From positions 89,138,001 through 89,202,000 of the forward strand of contig NC_134108.1 in NCBI RefSeq assembly GCF_040939455.1: a stretch of DNA of 64,000 bases. The letters are read 5' to 3'. The stretch comes from Microcebus murinus (Eukaryota; Chordata; Mammalia; Primates; Cheirogaleidae). Positions 53,985 to 64,000 of this stretch are shown piece after piece (within the stretch, counting starts at the first letter, position 1; each line of letters opens with the position of its first letter). Position numbers and translations under genes: made by a program. The notes beneath the pieces were generated by a model, which saw nothing but the letters and a program-made list of their open reading frames with translations, was not told the DNA's origin and did no database searches.

Positions 53985-54640
53985 AGCTGCTTGGAACCGA
54001 CAATCTTGCCTACTTCACAGCCTTGAAACATAAAACAATTTACTTCCCCGTTCAGAAGATAAGTTTGAGCCCCTTGACAAAGACTCTCTCCTTGACCTAA
54101 CTAGTCAGGCTTCTGAAAACTCTTTTTGACTACGGTCCGCTAACTCAGTTTTAGCAAGAATCCTGCTGAGTCAGTTTAGGAAAAATCCCCCAACCTTGGT
54201 CTGACCATCCTCAATATTTTATCATTCTGTTCTGCCTTCAGCAAAATTCCTTAGGTCAGTTTGGCAAAGAATTACCCTACCTCTTAGTAATTTTCCATCA
54301 ACTCGATCCTGATATAACTCCCCACTTGTTCCTATTATATTCCAAGTTGAGCTCATCTCTCTCCCCACTACAAAACCCTATTAGTGGCCTTCCTTGAAAG
54401 TTGCCAAGCAATTTTAGTGTGGTGCTTGTAAAATGGAAAGCTATGTGTAACTTTATGTATCTTTTGACACAGAATAAATTTTAGCCAATAAAGTGGTGAT
54501 ACATAGCTGAGACAGGACATGCAGGTACAAGAGAAGAGTAGTCTAGAGAACACATGTGTTTGGTAAGCTTGGATAAAGTCTTCCTTACTGTCTTTAACAA
54601 GTAATATGAATAATTTTTTCTTCAATGCCCTTCGTCTGAT
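53985..54640 (+). mobile_element. Possible LTR (ERV1-like) containing the left arm of an inverted repeat
   Basis: 'actcagttttagcaagaatc' and 'caatattttatcattctgtt' upstream, and the end 'ataaagtcttccttactgtc' with 'tttaacaagtaatatgaata' downstream, resemble an LTR with an R/U5 end. Family uncertain. Confidence 0.45.
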
Positions 54641-54972
54641 TATTAGCCCTTTCCTCTTCAGTTCCTTTAAGGTCTGGAATTTCCACCAGGAGTGAGGAGA
54701 GTGTGTGTCTTACCATCCCACTTCACTCTTCTCCTGGCTCCATTTCCACTTCTGTCAAAGTCAATGGCTTATTAGAAGTCCTATGAAAAACCTCCAAGCT
54801 TACCAAACACATGTGTTCTCTAGACTACTCTTACACCTGCATGTCCTGTCTCAGCTATGTATCACCACTTTATTGGCTAAAATTTATTCTGTGTCAAAAG
54901 ATACATAAAGTTACACATAGCTTTCCATTTTACAAACACCACACTAAAATTGCTTGGCAACTTATTAATAGG
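54377..54972. repeat. Inverted duplication, arms about 175-195 bp, spacer 219 bp
   Basis: 54399-54573 and 54793-54962 are reverse complements with few differences: one C/T, a short mismatch beside a 5-bp gap near 'gcaggtacaagagaagagta', and little else. Similarity resumes at 'cctatta' (54377) and 'taatagg' (54972) beyond a gap of about 12 bp in the right arm. The spacer is 54574-54792. Short ORFs on both strands here are reflections of the same arms. Confidence 0.95.
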
Positions 54973-56702
54973 CTTACAATAACTGGAGACCCCAGAGGGT
55001 AGGTATAAAGAGAGTAACACATATTTGTGAATGGCATTTTCATATTTAGAGTGATAGAAATGCAATAGACCACAATGACGAAGGCACATTCCAAAAGAGC
55101 TACAGCAACCCAAATTATACCAATCAACAATGAAAACAATATAAGGGCCAAAACGATCAGAAAACCATGACTAACCTCAAGGCCAATTTATAAACATCTC
55201 AGAAATAATGCTAGACAAGTAAAATACTAAAAGTTTTTACATTCTATACACGTAAAACTATTATATCAATGTAAACTCCAATGTTCCAATTTTAATGGGA
55301 GAAGAGCATCCAAAAGTTCCTAATAAATTCATAAGTGACATTTTCAATAACAAATGACAAATTAAACTTTAATTCATGTTCACTAAAAAGAAGTTACCAG
55401 CCAAGAATGCCATGAAATAATTTCCAAAGATAAAAGAAATTAGGGTTTTAAACCACAAGGGATGAGAAATTTTAAATGTCATGTCCAGGATAAGAAAAAC
55501 TATTTTAAAATAAGCAAAAATAAACAATTCAAAGTTTCCATGTACTTGTTTTCAGTGAGCCAGACAATGAAGTTACCAACCTCACCTGCCTTCACTCAAA
55601 AGCCCTCGCGCTTCCCTGAACATAAACGACAAGTGAACAACATTAGTTCTTAATATGTGGTGGAGTTTTTAATTATGACACCAGAATACTCTCCACATCT
55701 TTAAGGATGCACAACTTTACTGTCCCTGCCATTCTGTACTATTCTAATGAAAAGCATCATGCCATAGATCCACTGGTATTTTAAAACCAACAAAAAATAT
55801 TTTTGACTGTGCTAAGGAGGTTTTTAAAAGCACCCAAATAAATAATAAGTTGCTATCAGGCTCTGGATGCAACAGCACAGAAACTCTTTATCTATAAGGC
55901 TGACAGCTGCCAAAGCTTGACCTTTCTCCAGCTGGCCAACTGAAGAAGCATTAACAGAATCTGTTTAACCTTATCCACATTCACCTTTAATGTGACCCAA
56001 GGTTAAGTCAATCAACTCAGCAATGAGAGATCCAAAATGGTCCCCATGGACAGCAACACTTATTCCTTGCTAATCCTTCTTAAAAATTTCAGATTAAAAT
56101 CCAAGTTATTTACATACAAGTCAAAGAATGAAAAATATCCATTTTTCTTTTTTTGAACACTTCATAGTAAGGCCTTTTTTTTGCCTATGTCATAAAGATT
56201 CAGAATCTACTATCCACTAGAAACCCAAGAATAAACTAAAAAAGTATCAACATACCGCCCAAGTCAGAAATAGAATGCCAAGAATTAATGATCCATTTTT
56301 CTGTACATATTTCTCCACCAAAGAAAACATGATGAAACTTAGTTATAACACTGCCTCTCCTCCTAACATAAAAATATATTTATTTTACAGAAGTAGATCA
56401 ATATAAAAACCACTGCAGCATTAAGGAAACTGAAAAGACAATGGAATGCACACAAACGTATCACACAAGCACTTTAAGTCCAGACAGATTCTAAGACATG
56501 TGTGCCAGCAATTCAGCTCCTGGGACAAGGAAACCAAGCTGGCCCCATGGCTTCCCACTCCCTACCATTTTCTTCTGCCTCAATTTAGGCAGCAGGACCT
56601 TGACTTACACAGCAGGTCACATATCAGAGACCACCTTATCCAACAAATGCTAATAACTTTTCCCCAACTCTTGCTTTGTCCTGAGTCTAAAAGCATCACC
56701 AA

Positions 56703-56786
56703 TACCTGACTGAATATAATAGTCACCAATAGTCACCAATTGGTGACAATATAATAAGTCACCAATGCCTGACTGAATATAATAGT
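56703..56786. repeat. Local direct repeat with a 16-bp palindrome
   Basis: 'cctgactgaatataatag' occurs at about 56705-56722 and 56768-56785. Between the copies, 'gtcaccaat' appears three times, and 56732-56747 is a perfect palindrome, 'gtcaccaattggtgac'. Confidence 0.95.
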
Positions 56787-57654
56787 TTTCAAATGTACAC
56801 TAAATATTGTAACAAAAGTGATAAAACTGCACACGTTCCTATTAATGAAGTGGTAAAAGCTGGGAAAGCCTAAAATGAAATGGGAAGAGCTTACAGGGCC
56901 CTGGGAGCAAGTTAGTCAAGAGCACCTGAATTCAAATCCCTTAATTACCAGTTTGGGATCCCATGTGCTGGGAATTACCACTACCAGAACAAAAGGGCAA
57001 AAGATCTGTGCCAGGAAAGTGAGTGCAATCTATCATCACAGGAATGGTTTTTCCACCAGGCACCCTGAATATTTTCTCATTCTATCTCCCATGAAACCCC
57101 ACCAGCCACAAACACACTCAATCAAGCTTTGCATTCTCCAGTTTATATTTCAAAAACATAAGGCATGATGTTTTCCACTTCCATCCACGTGGATAACCCC
57201 CCTAGGAGGACGACCTCCTTTTCCTATCCCCCCACTGAAAATCATTGAGCTAGAAAACACAAAACAATCACACAAGAATCCAAAGTTACTGCTCCCTTTA
57301 GAAACTGTATAAGACCACCCTGGGATGTATAAATATGGATAATAATTTTCCTTTCAGTCAATCTTTCAACTTTATCCATATTTCTCCATCTTACTTTAAT
57401 GTATATGTTTATTATAATGAACCTCAAATGACTTACAGAGTGAAACAGGCTATTAATTAATTAAACCAAACAGACTAGCAGCAACTAGAGTAATATTAAA
57501 AACCGCACTGACTTCCAACACACTTGTTAAAACTATGCATATATTTCTTATCAATTCCTATTTCCTAAAACAAAAAGACCCAAGATAGTTTAATTTCAAT
57601 CTAATTGACTCAAGACTTCTCCAAAATACAGGCATCTGCTACTTTTGTACCGTC

Positions 57655-57850
57655 TATAATAGTACCAGTTACAATATATGCCAGGCCCATACCAGGCACT
57701 CTGCACACACTATCTCATTTAAACCTCACAAATTTGAGGTAGAAATTGCATCCCCATTTTGAAAACAAGGAAACTGAAGTACAGATTAGAAAATTTATCC
57801 AAAATAACATAGTTGATAGTCAAGTCTGGAATTTATTTTTACCCTCCTTC
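57655..57850 (-). repeat. MIR SINE
   Basis: 'ataccaggcactctgcacac', 'actatctcatttaaacctca' and 'ccccattttgaaaacaagga' are reversed MIR. Confidence 0.75.
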
Positions 57851-59113
57851 TAAGCCAGTAAGATTTACTGTTTATGAGATAATGGCAGAAGACACAAGAC
57901 TCCTGCATCAGGGACAAAGAACTCTAGTACTCACGTCACAGAAAGCAGCAAGAGAACCAGCATGTTTGTCATTCTCCTTGCTCTCAGTCCCATGGGGACA
58001 ACACGATACAGCCCAGATCAATGGTCTGTGTGCAATGGGTTTATACTACAACTAAGAACACTGAGAACCAACAGCTTTAAGGAAGATATCACTTCATCCT
58101 TCAAAGCCGCTTGTTAAAAAATGTAAGAAAATTGTAAGAAACGGCCTGGATAAAGAGTGGTCATGACCATTCATTCTTAACTAACCCAGCAAGATGTGCA
58201 GGAGTATAAGAGACTCTTGTAGGAATCTTTCCTAACACTGGTTGGTACGTGTACAGGGAGAAATAAAACTCAACAATACCCATCTAGCACATAATAGACA
58301 CTAAATGTCTACTAAATGTTTGTTCACTTCCTTTCATGCAGTCTCTTTCTACCAACTCATATAACCCACAGTATTTCTTGCTACAGTGAGTACATCTTCC
58401 ACTTGTCAACACAATGTCTTTCACCTACTGCAACTTCTATTTTTTTATTTGTCCTCGAGCCACCCATTTCAACATCAAAATAAAGTCTCAACCAGTCCTG
58501 CTACCATCCAACTGCTCTAAATCTACCAAAGCAGAATTTTTCTACCTTCTCACTGAGGCATAGGTCTACCTAAAAGACATAAATTCTATTTCCATCCTCA
58601 ATATTTATCTCTGCTAAATATGTCCCAGACATTTTTCTTTTTATATAACTACAATATGTAAATCATTCAGATTTGTCTGCAAAACTATTTTTTAAACTAA
58701 TCAGACAATTTGTACTGACAACTGACTTTTAAAATATCGTATTACCTTCTCTAAACTTCACTCCTGCAAACAACTGTCACTTGTCTGTTTTCTTTAACAC
58801 ATTATTAGCTTTAAAATTTTGATCTACAAGATTTTAGTTACAGATGAACTTTTATAAACTAAACCTTTTTGTACTTTAATAAATCATATATTTAATAGAG
58901 CAACTAAATGTGAGCCTTTGTTACTAAGAAACCCCTTTTCCTCTGGTCACAGAGGAGGAAAGGTTCATTGTTGTGCGCTAGCTACTGAATCAGGCAGGAA
59001 CTTAGGAAGAAAATGTACAGAGAATGAACTCCACACATTAGTACCAACACTTAGGTTAAAAGGGAGGGATGAATGGTGAAAACAGTTGGAAATAACTACA
59101 AAAATACACTTAC

Positions 59114-59234
59114 AGCCTCAAACTGCAAATGGCTATCTTTTAAGAAATCTTGAATTTTGTCCTTGGGTAAAATACCAAATCGAAATCGAAGGAGATCCAT
59201 TTCTTGTTGAATGAACCAGCGTCTAAGATCTTCA
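59114..59234 (-). CDS. PRIM2: PRIM2 coding exon, about residues 113-153
   Basis: A 121-bp exon supplies one base to finish the split Ser codon, then 40 residues ([15 protein letters not shown]... to ...SHLQFEA), ending between codons. It contains the conserved RRWFIQQE and LLRFRF motifs of the p58 N-terminal domain. The acceptor is AG at 59236-59235. The donor is GTAAGT at 59113-59108. Differences from remembered human protein are small (D for E in SEDL, G for S in RFGILP, H for Q in DSHLQ). The donor opens the 44.2-kb intron, by far the longest complete intron in the window. Correct splicing across it needs this exon to pair with the acceptor at 14873. Confidence 0.96.
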
Positions 59235-60550
59235 CTAAAATGGAGACAGGAAAATTATAAGAACAAATTAAAAATACGATTATTAAATCCAAGAAGTTTT
59301 AAGAAAACAATATTCAAACATAAGATGCCAGTAGACAGTAGTTATAAACATACAAGTCTTCTATTATGATAAGGAGAATATGAATAGCACATACTATACA
59401 TAGTCTTCCAGGGATGTGTTGAGTATGAGGTAGAGTGGTGTTAAAATTAAAAGGATTAAATATAAAATGCTTCAAGCCGAGCTGCACTACTACTGAATAA
59501 CATAAAAGAAATTAGTTCACTGCATTTAATGTAACTGCAAAATAGTCACTTATATTAGAAAATGGGGCACTCTTTTGGCCTGAGGTGGTTTCATCAATGC
59601 CAAATAAACACCAAATTTTTAAAGGTAACTTTATCTCTGAATAGATTATGATCAGATGAATTTTGCAAAGGAAACTTTGACTATAGCTTTACAGTTTATA
59701 ATTCATAAAATTTAATATGTACATACCACAATATTTTAAATCCATAAAAGTATATTAATATAGCAGATACATAATGGGCATTGTTATATAATAAAATAAT
59801 TAGCCTACTTCATGTAAAATATGATTTCATTTTTTTGTGGTGACTAGCACAAGTTGTCAGCAATTCACTTACTCTATAAATTACATAAACTACATATGCT
59901 TTTTTTACAAAAGAAAAATTCTAGGACCAAAGCTGGTGAGTAATTTCTCAACTATTATCTTGAACCTTGGTAAATATTTTGAGATTCTCAATGTCATAAG
60001 CCTATTAATAAAAAGAAACAGCTATAACTATATTATTTGGCCAAAATTAATATGGGGGAAAAAAATGAGGCTTTAAAAAAAAAAAGCCACTAACAACTTC
60101 TCCCTCTGGGTGGCACTATTGACTTACAAGAACCCAATGACCAAACAAAAATATCTTAGCTCTAATAGGCCCATACATCTCAAATTCTAAAAACCTGTAC
60201 CAAATTCAAGTACAGGTTTGATCCATTGTTTCTTAAAAATATTATCACTTTTTTTCAGGAAAGTATCAAAAGTCCTTCATCCTAATAAAATCCTTTCCAA
60301 TTTTAAATCCCAAATGAAGAGTCTTTCCATAAAGCTAAAAAGTATTTCATCAGGCAAAATTTTGCAATAGAAATTTTTTCCAATATTTTTTAACAACTTG
60401 TTTCAAACAATTCGCTGCAGCAGTGTTCAATCCATGACCAACTGATTCCCGATGTTATTCTTAGTCTATGTTCCAGCACAACATATTAACTTTCCAGGTA
60501 CCAATGTATAACCCAAGACACCAGATTTGAGCACATAAATGTATACTCAC
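59235..60550 (-). other. PRIM2 intron, 1316 bp
   Basis: AT-rich sequence between two exons. I recognise no repeat, RNA gene or regulatory site in it. Short A and T runs are the only low-complexity parts. Confidence 0.75.
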
Positions 60551-60630
60551 GACTGGCAATAAGCTAGGCGCAAAATAAAATGAGAAATATGATCTTTTCT
60601 TCGCGGTTCATATTCATCTTCTAAGTTTTC
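60551..60630 (-). CDS. PRIM2: PRIM2 coding exon, about residues 87-113
   Basis: An 80-bp exon encodes 26 full residues ([17 protein letters not shown]... to ...LAYCQ) plus the first two bases of a Ser codon, which the next exon completes. The phase fits the upstream exon exactly, as that one ends between codons. The acceptor is AG at 60632-60631 after a T-rich run. The donor is GTGAGT at 60550-60545. The segment holds the acidic EDEYEP stretch followed by the helix with [12 protein letters not shown], which is nearly invariant in mammalian p58. The one change from remembered human sequence is RRK for RRR. This is part of the N-terminal PRIM1-binding domain. Intron lengths on either side are 2640 bp upstream and 1316 bp downstream. 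Confidence 0.96.
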
Positions 60631-61149
60631 CTTAAAAATAAAGACACATGAATAAATAAATGCATTAGAATGACAAGAGGTGTAAAGAAATACTGAGTCA
60701 GCTTAAGCCAAAGGTAAAGTAAAAGTTTCAAAAACACATTTCTTAATCTGCTTTCCAGGATAATTATCATTTTACTTAAGCTATCAATCAGGTGAAACTA
60801 AGAAGCAAACTGGTCTCAATGAAATCCCCTGGGTTTGAACCTCCTTGTTTTCTTCCTATTACCCCTTTTTCTTAACTTTCTTTCTTATCTAGCCTATATT
60901 CAGGGTACTCACTACTTTGACCTCTTCTTACGCAACTATCGGCTTCTCTAATTTGAATCATGTGGCAAAACCTATATTTTAAATTAATCTACAGCTGTAC
61001 TCTGTAGTTCTATTCCCAAAATGCTAAGAACCTCTGGACATAAAAATACCAACTGTGGGAATTTGGAATATAAAAATTCAGGGCCTATAATCTCAACTGG
61101 ACCCTTACCAATGCCATGAAATATTTATTTAAGTCCAAAATAGTAAGAG

Positions 61150-61375
61150 TAAATATGTCTTGAGCACTTACTAGGTACCAGGCACTGTATTAAGCATTTT
61201 GAAAGCATTAACATTATCCCATTTAATCCTGTTTTAAAATCCCTATGAGATAGCATTACCATATCCTTATTTTAAAAACAAGGAAACTGAGGCACAGAGA
61301 GGTTATATAACTTGTCCAGGGTCACAAAGCTTGCCCAAAGTAAGCAGCAGAGTTGGGATCGGACACATAATCATC
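61150..61375 (-). repeat. MIR SINE, well preserved
   Basis: 'cttactaggtaccaggcact', 'atcccatttaatcctgtttt' and 'caaggaaactgaggcacaga' are reversed MIR with little decay. Confidence 0.88.
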
Positions 61376-61738
61376 CCCTTCCTTACTTCTTAGAAAATTT
61401 TTAGACTTCACCAGTTGCTCCAAGGCCCCTACCATAGCACCTTTGCCTTCTCTCTTAATAGATGACTTCATGTAATTTACAGAAAATAAAGGTCACCAGG
61501 CAGACTCCTGCCTTCAACCCCCAGCTTCTGCATCCACGTGTTGTTCTGTCTTCTGTGGACAAAGCATTTCTCCTTCCTCATAATCCCTGCACCAAAACCC
61601 TCCAACCCATTTGCTCTTGTCTCTTAAGGACTTTGATGTATCAAATGCTCTCTCAAAGTATCTTCGAGCTCCCCTCTTCTTTCTATTCCAGTTCTTCTGT
61701 TCAGCTTATAAACATGTTTATCTCCTGTCTCATATATA

Positions 61739-61796
61739 TTTTTATATTTATATATATACACACACACGCACATATTTTTGTGTATGTGTGTGTATA
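61739..61796. repeat. TA/CA/TG microsatellite with hairpin symmetry
   Basis: 'tatacacacacac' (from about 61755) is the reverse complement of the later 'gtgtgtgtata', with a T-rich loop between. Confidence 0.85.
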
Positions 61797-62059
61797 CCTC
61801 CTCCTTTTCCCTAAAACATCCTCTATACTCTGCCCTCTGCCTTTTCAGCTAAACATCTTAAAAGTACATATTCTATATCCACCTCTCCACCTTCCTCCTC
61901 CAATCCCTGTCATTGTTCTGGCTTCTGCCTCTAGCTATAATGGCCCATTCAGCTGCTAAATCAAATGGGCACCATACAACTCACCTTACATGATCTGTCT
62001 TAAGCTTCCGAAACTGTTGTAATTAAGAGCAACACCACCAAAACAAAATGTCCCGATTC

Positions 62060-62150
62060 GAATCTTGCCTCCACCGCTTGCCATCTTATGTGCCCAAACA
62101 AAATCTGGTACATAGGGCACAATATAAATGTTTGCTGTTGCTATTCCCTA
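62060..62150 (+). repeat. MIR fragment
   Basis: 'ttcgaatcttgcctccaccg' then, after a gap, 'ctggtacatagggcacaata' and 'aatgtttgctgttgctatt'. Confidence 0.55.
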
Positions 62151-62179
62151 TTATCATTAATATCATGGCCATTATTACT

Positions 62180-62930
62180 GAAACCCCAGCCTTCCTTGGC
62201 TTCTATGCACTAATATCCTGATTCATTTCCTACTTCTCAGAAAGCTCGTTCTCAACCTCCTTCCCAGACTCCTCTAATTCTACTTCATCTTAAATAGTGG
62301 TATTCCTTACATCTTGTCCTCCTCCATCTTCTCTTTTCATTCAAATATTTTTCTAGGGTGCTCTCACCTACTCCTAATGATTCCAATTTTGCCCTTAATC
62401 TACACTCCAACTACAGATGTCTTCTAAGTCCACATCTGTATATCCAAATGTCCACAGACATCTCCACAGGCATCTCAAATTCATGTCAAGAACTAAACTC
62501 TACAACATCCTTCTAAGACTTGCTTCTCCTCCCATATATCACATCTCAAAATATTACCATCATCTACCTAATTGCTCTATTAATAGAAACCTGGGTGTCA
62601 TTCATATAACTCTTCTCTCTTTTCTCCCCCAGCAATCAGTCGCTAAAACTTCTAATTCTACCTTTTTAATCTCTTCAGACTGTCCCCTCCTTCCATTGAA
62701 TTCAGACTCTCATCATTTCCAGGCTTCTAACTACTTTCCCTCCTATCAGACCTGACCCTGTCAATGTGCCGTTGGCAGTCATCTTCCCAAAATAAAAATC
62801 TGATCACATATGTCAAGATGCACATCCAGCACTAGCTCCTCCAGAAAGCTTTTCCGAACCTCCCCAGTTTGAGCTCGGTAATTATATGTGCTCTCAGAGT
62901 TCCTAGAGCGCACGTCTAATAACAGCATTC
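62180..62930 (+). repeat. L2 LINE fragment
   Basis: CT-rich L2 body with 'acctgggtgtcattcatata', 'aaaaatctgatcacatatgt' and 'agaaagcttttccgaacctc'. The 112-codon ORF at 62417-62755 is part of this remnant, not a gene. Confidence 0.6.
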
Positions 62931-62949
62931 ATCATCATGTATTTCACCG

Positions 62950-63110
62950 GATACATCAGGGAATGTTTAGAGATATCTAGTGGGGAGAAGCCACAGATGC
63001 TGCTGAGCATCCTAGAATGCACAGGATAGTTCTTGCAATGGGAATTATTCTGCCCAAAATGACGACAGTCCCAAGGTTCAGAAACCATGCTGTATTATAT
63101 TCATCTAACT
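62950..63110 (+). repeat. hAT-like MITE remnant
   Basis: 'gatatctagtggggagaagc', 'cacagatgctgctgagcatc' and 'ctagaatgcacaggatagtt' match a common mammalian medium-reiterated element. Family name not certain. Confidence 0.5.
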
Positions 63111-63270
63111 GCATGTCAATCACCCCTAATAGACTGTTGGAACCTTCAGGCAGAGTCTGTATTGGTCTTGATAAAAGCCCTGTGCCTAATATAAGACATT
63201 TCCCATGACTGACACTTAGTACATGAATATACACAAACTTAAGGAATTTTTTTTTTCCTTTTTTACTTAC

Positions 63271-63374
63271 TCTGTAAGAAAACTTAAGCCTTCGAATCTC
63301 AGCTTCCAACTTACTCTGGTATTCCTCAGTTCCTTTCACATAGCTTACACCAAGATTTTCAACTGATTTTAGCA
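63271..63374 (-). CDS. PRIM2: PRIM2 coding exon, about residues 52-87
   Basis: This is the most 5' PRIM2 exon in the window, 104 bp. It begins with the last two bases of a Leu codon and then encodes 34 residues ([12 protein letters not shown]... to ...LKFSYR), ending between codons. It belongs to the helical N-terminal domain of p58 that docks onto PRIM1. The acceptor is preceded by a strong minus-strand pyrimidine tract (complement of 63375-63400) and an AG at 63376-63375. The donor is GTAAGT, at 63270-63265. Compared with the human protein as I recall it, the differences are conservative (EEY for EQY, AEIRR for SELRK). The frame stays open past the donor for dozens of codons, so intron retention would not terminate at once. 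There is no start codon here: the first ATG in the preceding frame lies outside the exon. Confidence 0.96.
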
Positions 63375-64000
63375 CTAAAAAGAAGAAAAAGAAAAAAGGT
63401 ATAAATGCAAGATAATTTTAAAAACTGAAATCTGAGACAAAATCTATGGATAGCAATTCTATAATTATTTAGATAATAAATAATTATCTTATCAATAAAT
63501 AACTTGTCAGAACATGACAAGTTATAATCATTTTATTTTCTGCAAGTATATTATATAAACTACATATGTTTTTAAGAGGATAATGTCCATCTATGTGCAG
63601 AAAATATCCATGTCCCACAGCGTAATCCAATACCTGAGATTCTCAATCAGGGACAGGTGAGGGATAATCATTGCTGTACTGAGCCACTACTGCTGAGGAA
63701 TGGGAAAGCATGTCAATATGGAAAAAACAACCAAGCATCCCTAGTTTGCAACCTTCGTGTGGAGCTGCCTGTTAGGCAGTCTGCTTCATTTACTCAGCAG
63801 AGACTCATCACTGAAAAAAAAAAGAAACAAACACCCTTCCTTTCTTGAAAACGAGAGGACACAATAGTGAAGAAACAGGGCCAGCCAGCCAGCCAAATGA
63901 ACTATCCTGAACAGGTGTTACATACTGTTCAAGGTTCCTAAAGCCCCTTATCAACCTTTCCTCGGATGAATTCTTCTCTCAAGCCATTGCTGAATTCAAG
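63375..64000 (-). other. PRIM2 intron (3' part), unremarkable
   Basis: This is the sequence upstream of the first exon in the window, read on the minus strand. It ends in a pyrimidine-rich tract next to the acceptor at 63375. I see no further PRIM2 exon, no clear repeat and no convincing ORF in it. Confidence 0.7.

Larger units (their letters stand above)
60631..63270 (-). other. PRIM2 intron, 2640 bp
   Basis: It carries MIR and L2 fragments, a TA/CA hairpin-like microsatellite at 61739-61796, and an old hAT-like remnant near 62950-63110. 60631-61140 shows nothing I can name. 61380-61730 and 61800-61960 are CT-rich on the plus strand and may be old L2, but this is not clear. Confidence 0.8.

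Noticed and set aside
54368..55002. Similar short proteins encoded on opposite strands
   Set aside because: The similarity comes from the inverted duplication itself, not from a duplicated gene.
61462..61959. 165-codon ORF, the longest in the window
   Set aside because: It runs through a TA/CA microsatellite and CT-rich repeat text. It has no domain I recognise and no splice or promoter context.

Overview
This is nuclear DNA from a primate, most likely a strepsirrhine (lemur-type). At least eight Alu elements carry the linker seen in strepsirrhine Alus (about ...tataaatagaaagaaattaa..., then a 'ttggccaa' step and a short TA run). Several of them are full length with intact target-site duplications. 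The window is AT-rich and dense in L1, Alu, MIR, L2, LTR and DNA-transposon remnants. It has the look of intronic mammalian DNA, with no sign of bacterial or viral gene organisation.

The only protein-coding gene I can support is PRIM2, the large (p58) subunit of DNA primase, on the minus strand. Five consecutive coding exons are present. In transcript order they are 63374-63271, 60630-60551, 59234-59114, 14872-14777 and 12583-12446 (104, 80, 121, 96 and 138 bp). They join in frame without stops, and all have AG acceptors and GT donors. Together they encode 179 complete residues plus the split first codon, about residues 52-231 of the roughly 509-residue human protein. That is most of the N-terminal, PRIM1-binding helical domain. 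The 5' end of the gene lies beyond 64000. The iron-sulfur C-terminal domain lies beyond position 1, on the low-coordinate side.

Layout: 1-12445 is intron containing L2, MIR, L1 3' ends, a lemur-type Alu, a MaLR-like LTR and several long microsatellites. 12446-14872 holds two exons and a short intron with a decayed minisatellite of about 58 bp units. 14873-59113 is one 44.2 kb intron that carries most of the mobile-element history: an L1 nested in a Tigger-like DNA transposon, a twin-primed (5'-inverted) L1 later hit by two Alus, an Alu whose linker grew into a hexanucleotide array, and an inverted duplication with about 170-bp arms near 54.4-55.0 kb. 59114-63374 holds three closely spaced exons. 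63375-64000 is the start of the next upstream intron.

I found no undescribed biological system. The more interesting items are structural: the inverted duplication, the nested and twin-primed insertions, the microsatellite born inside an Alu, and a cluster of PRIM2 substitutions in one exon. Repeat family names are from recognition, not a database search, and the edges of old repeats are approximate. Human PRIM2 comparisons are from memory.
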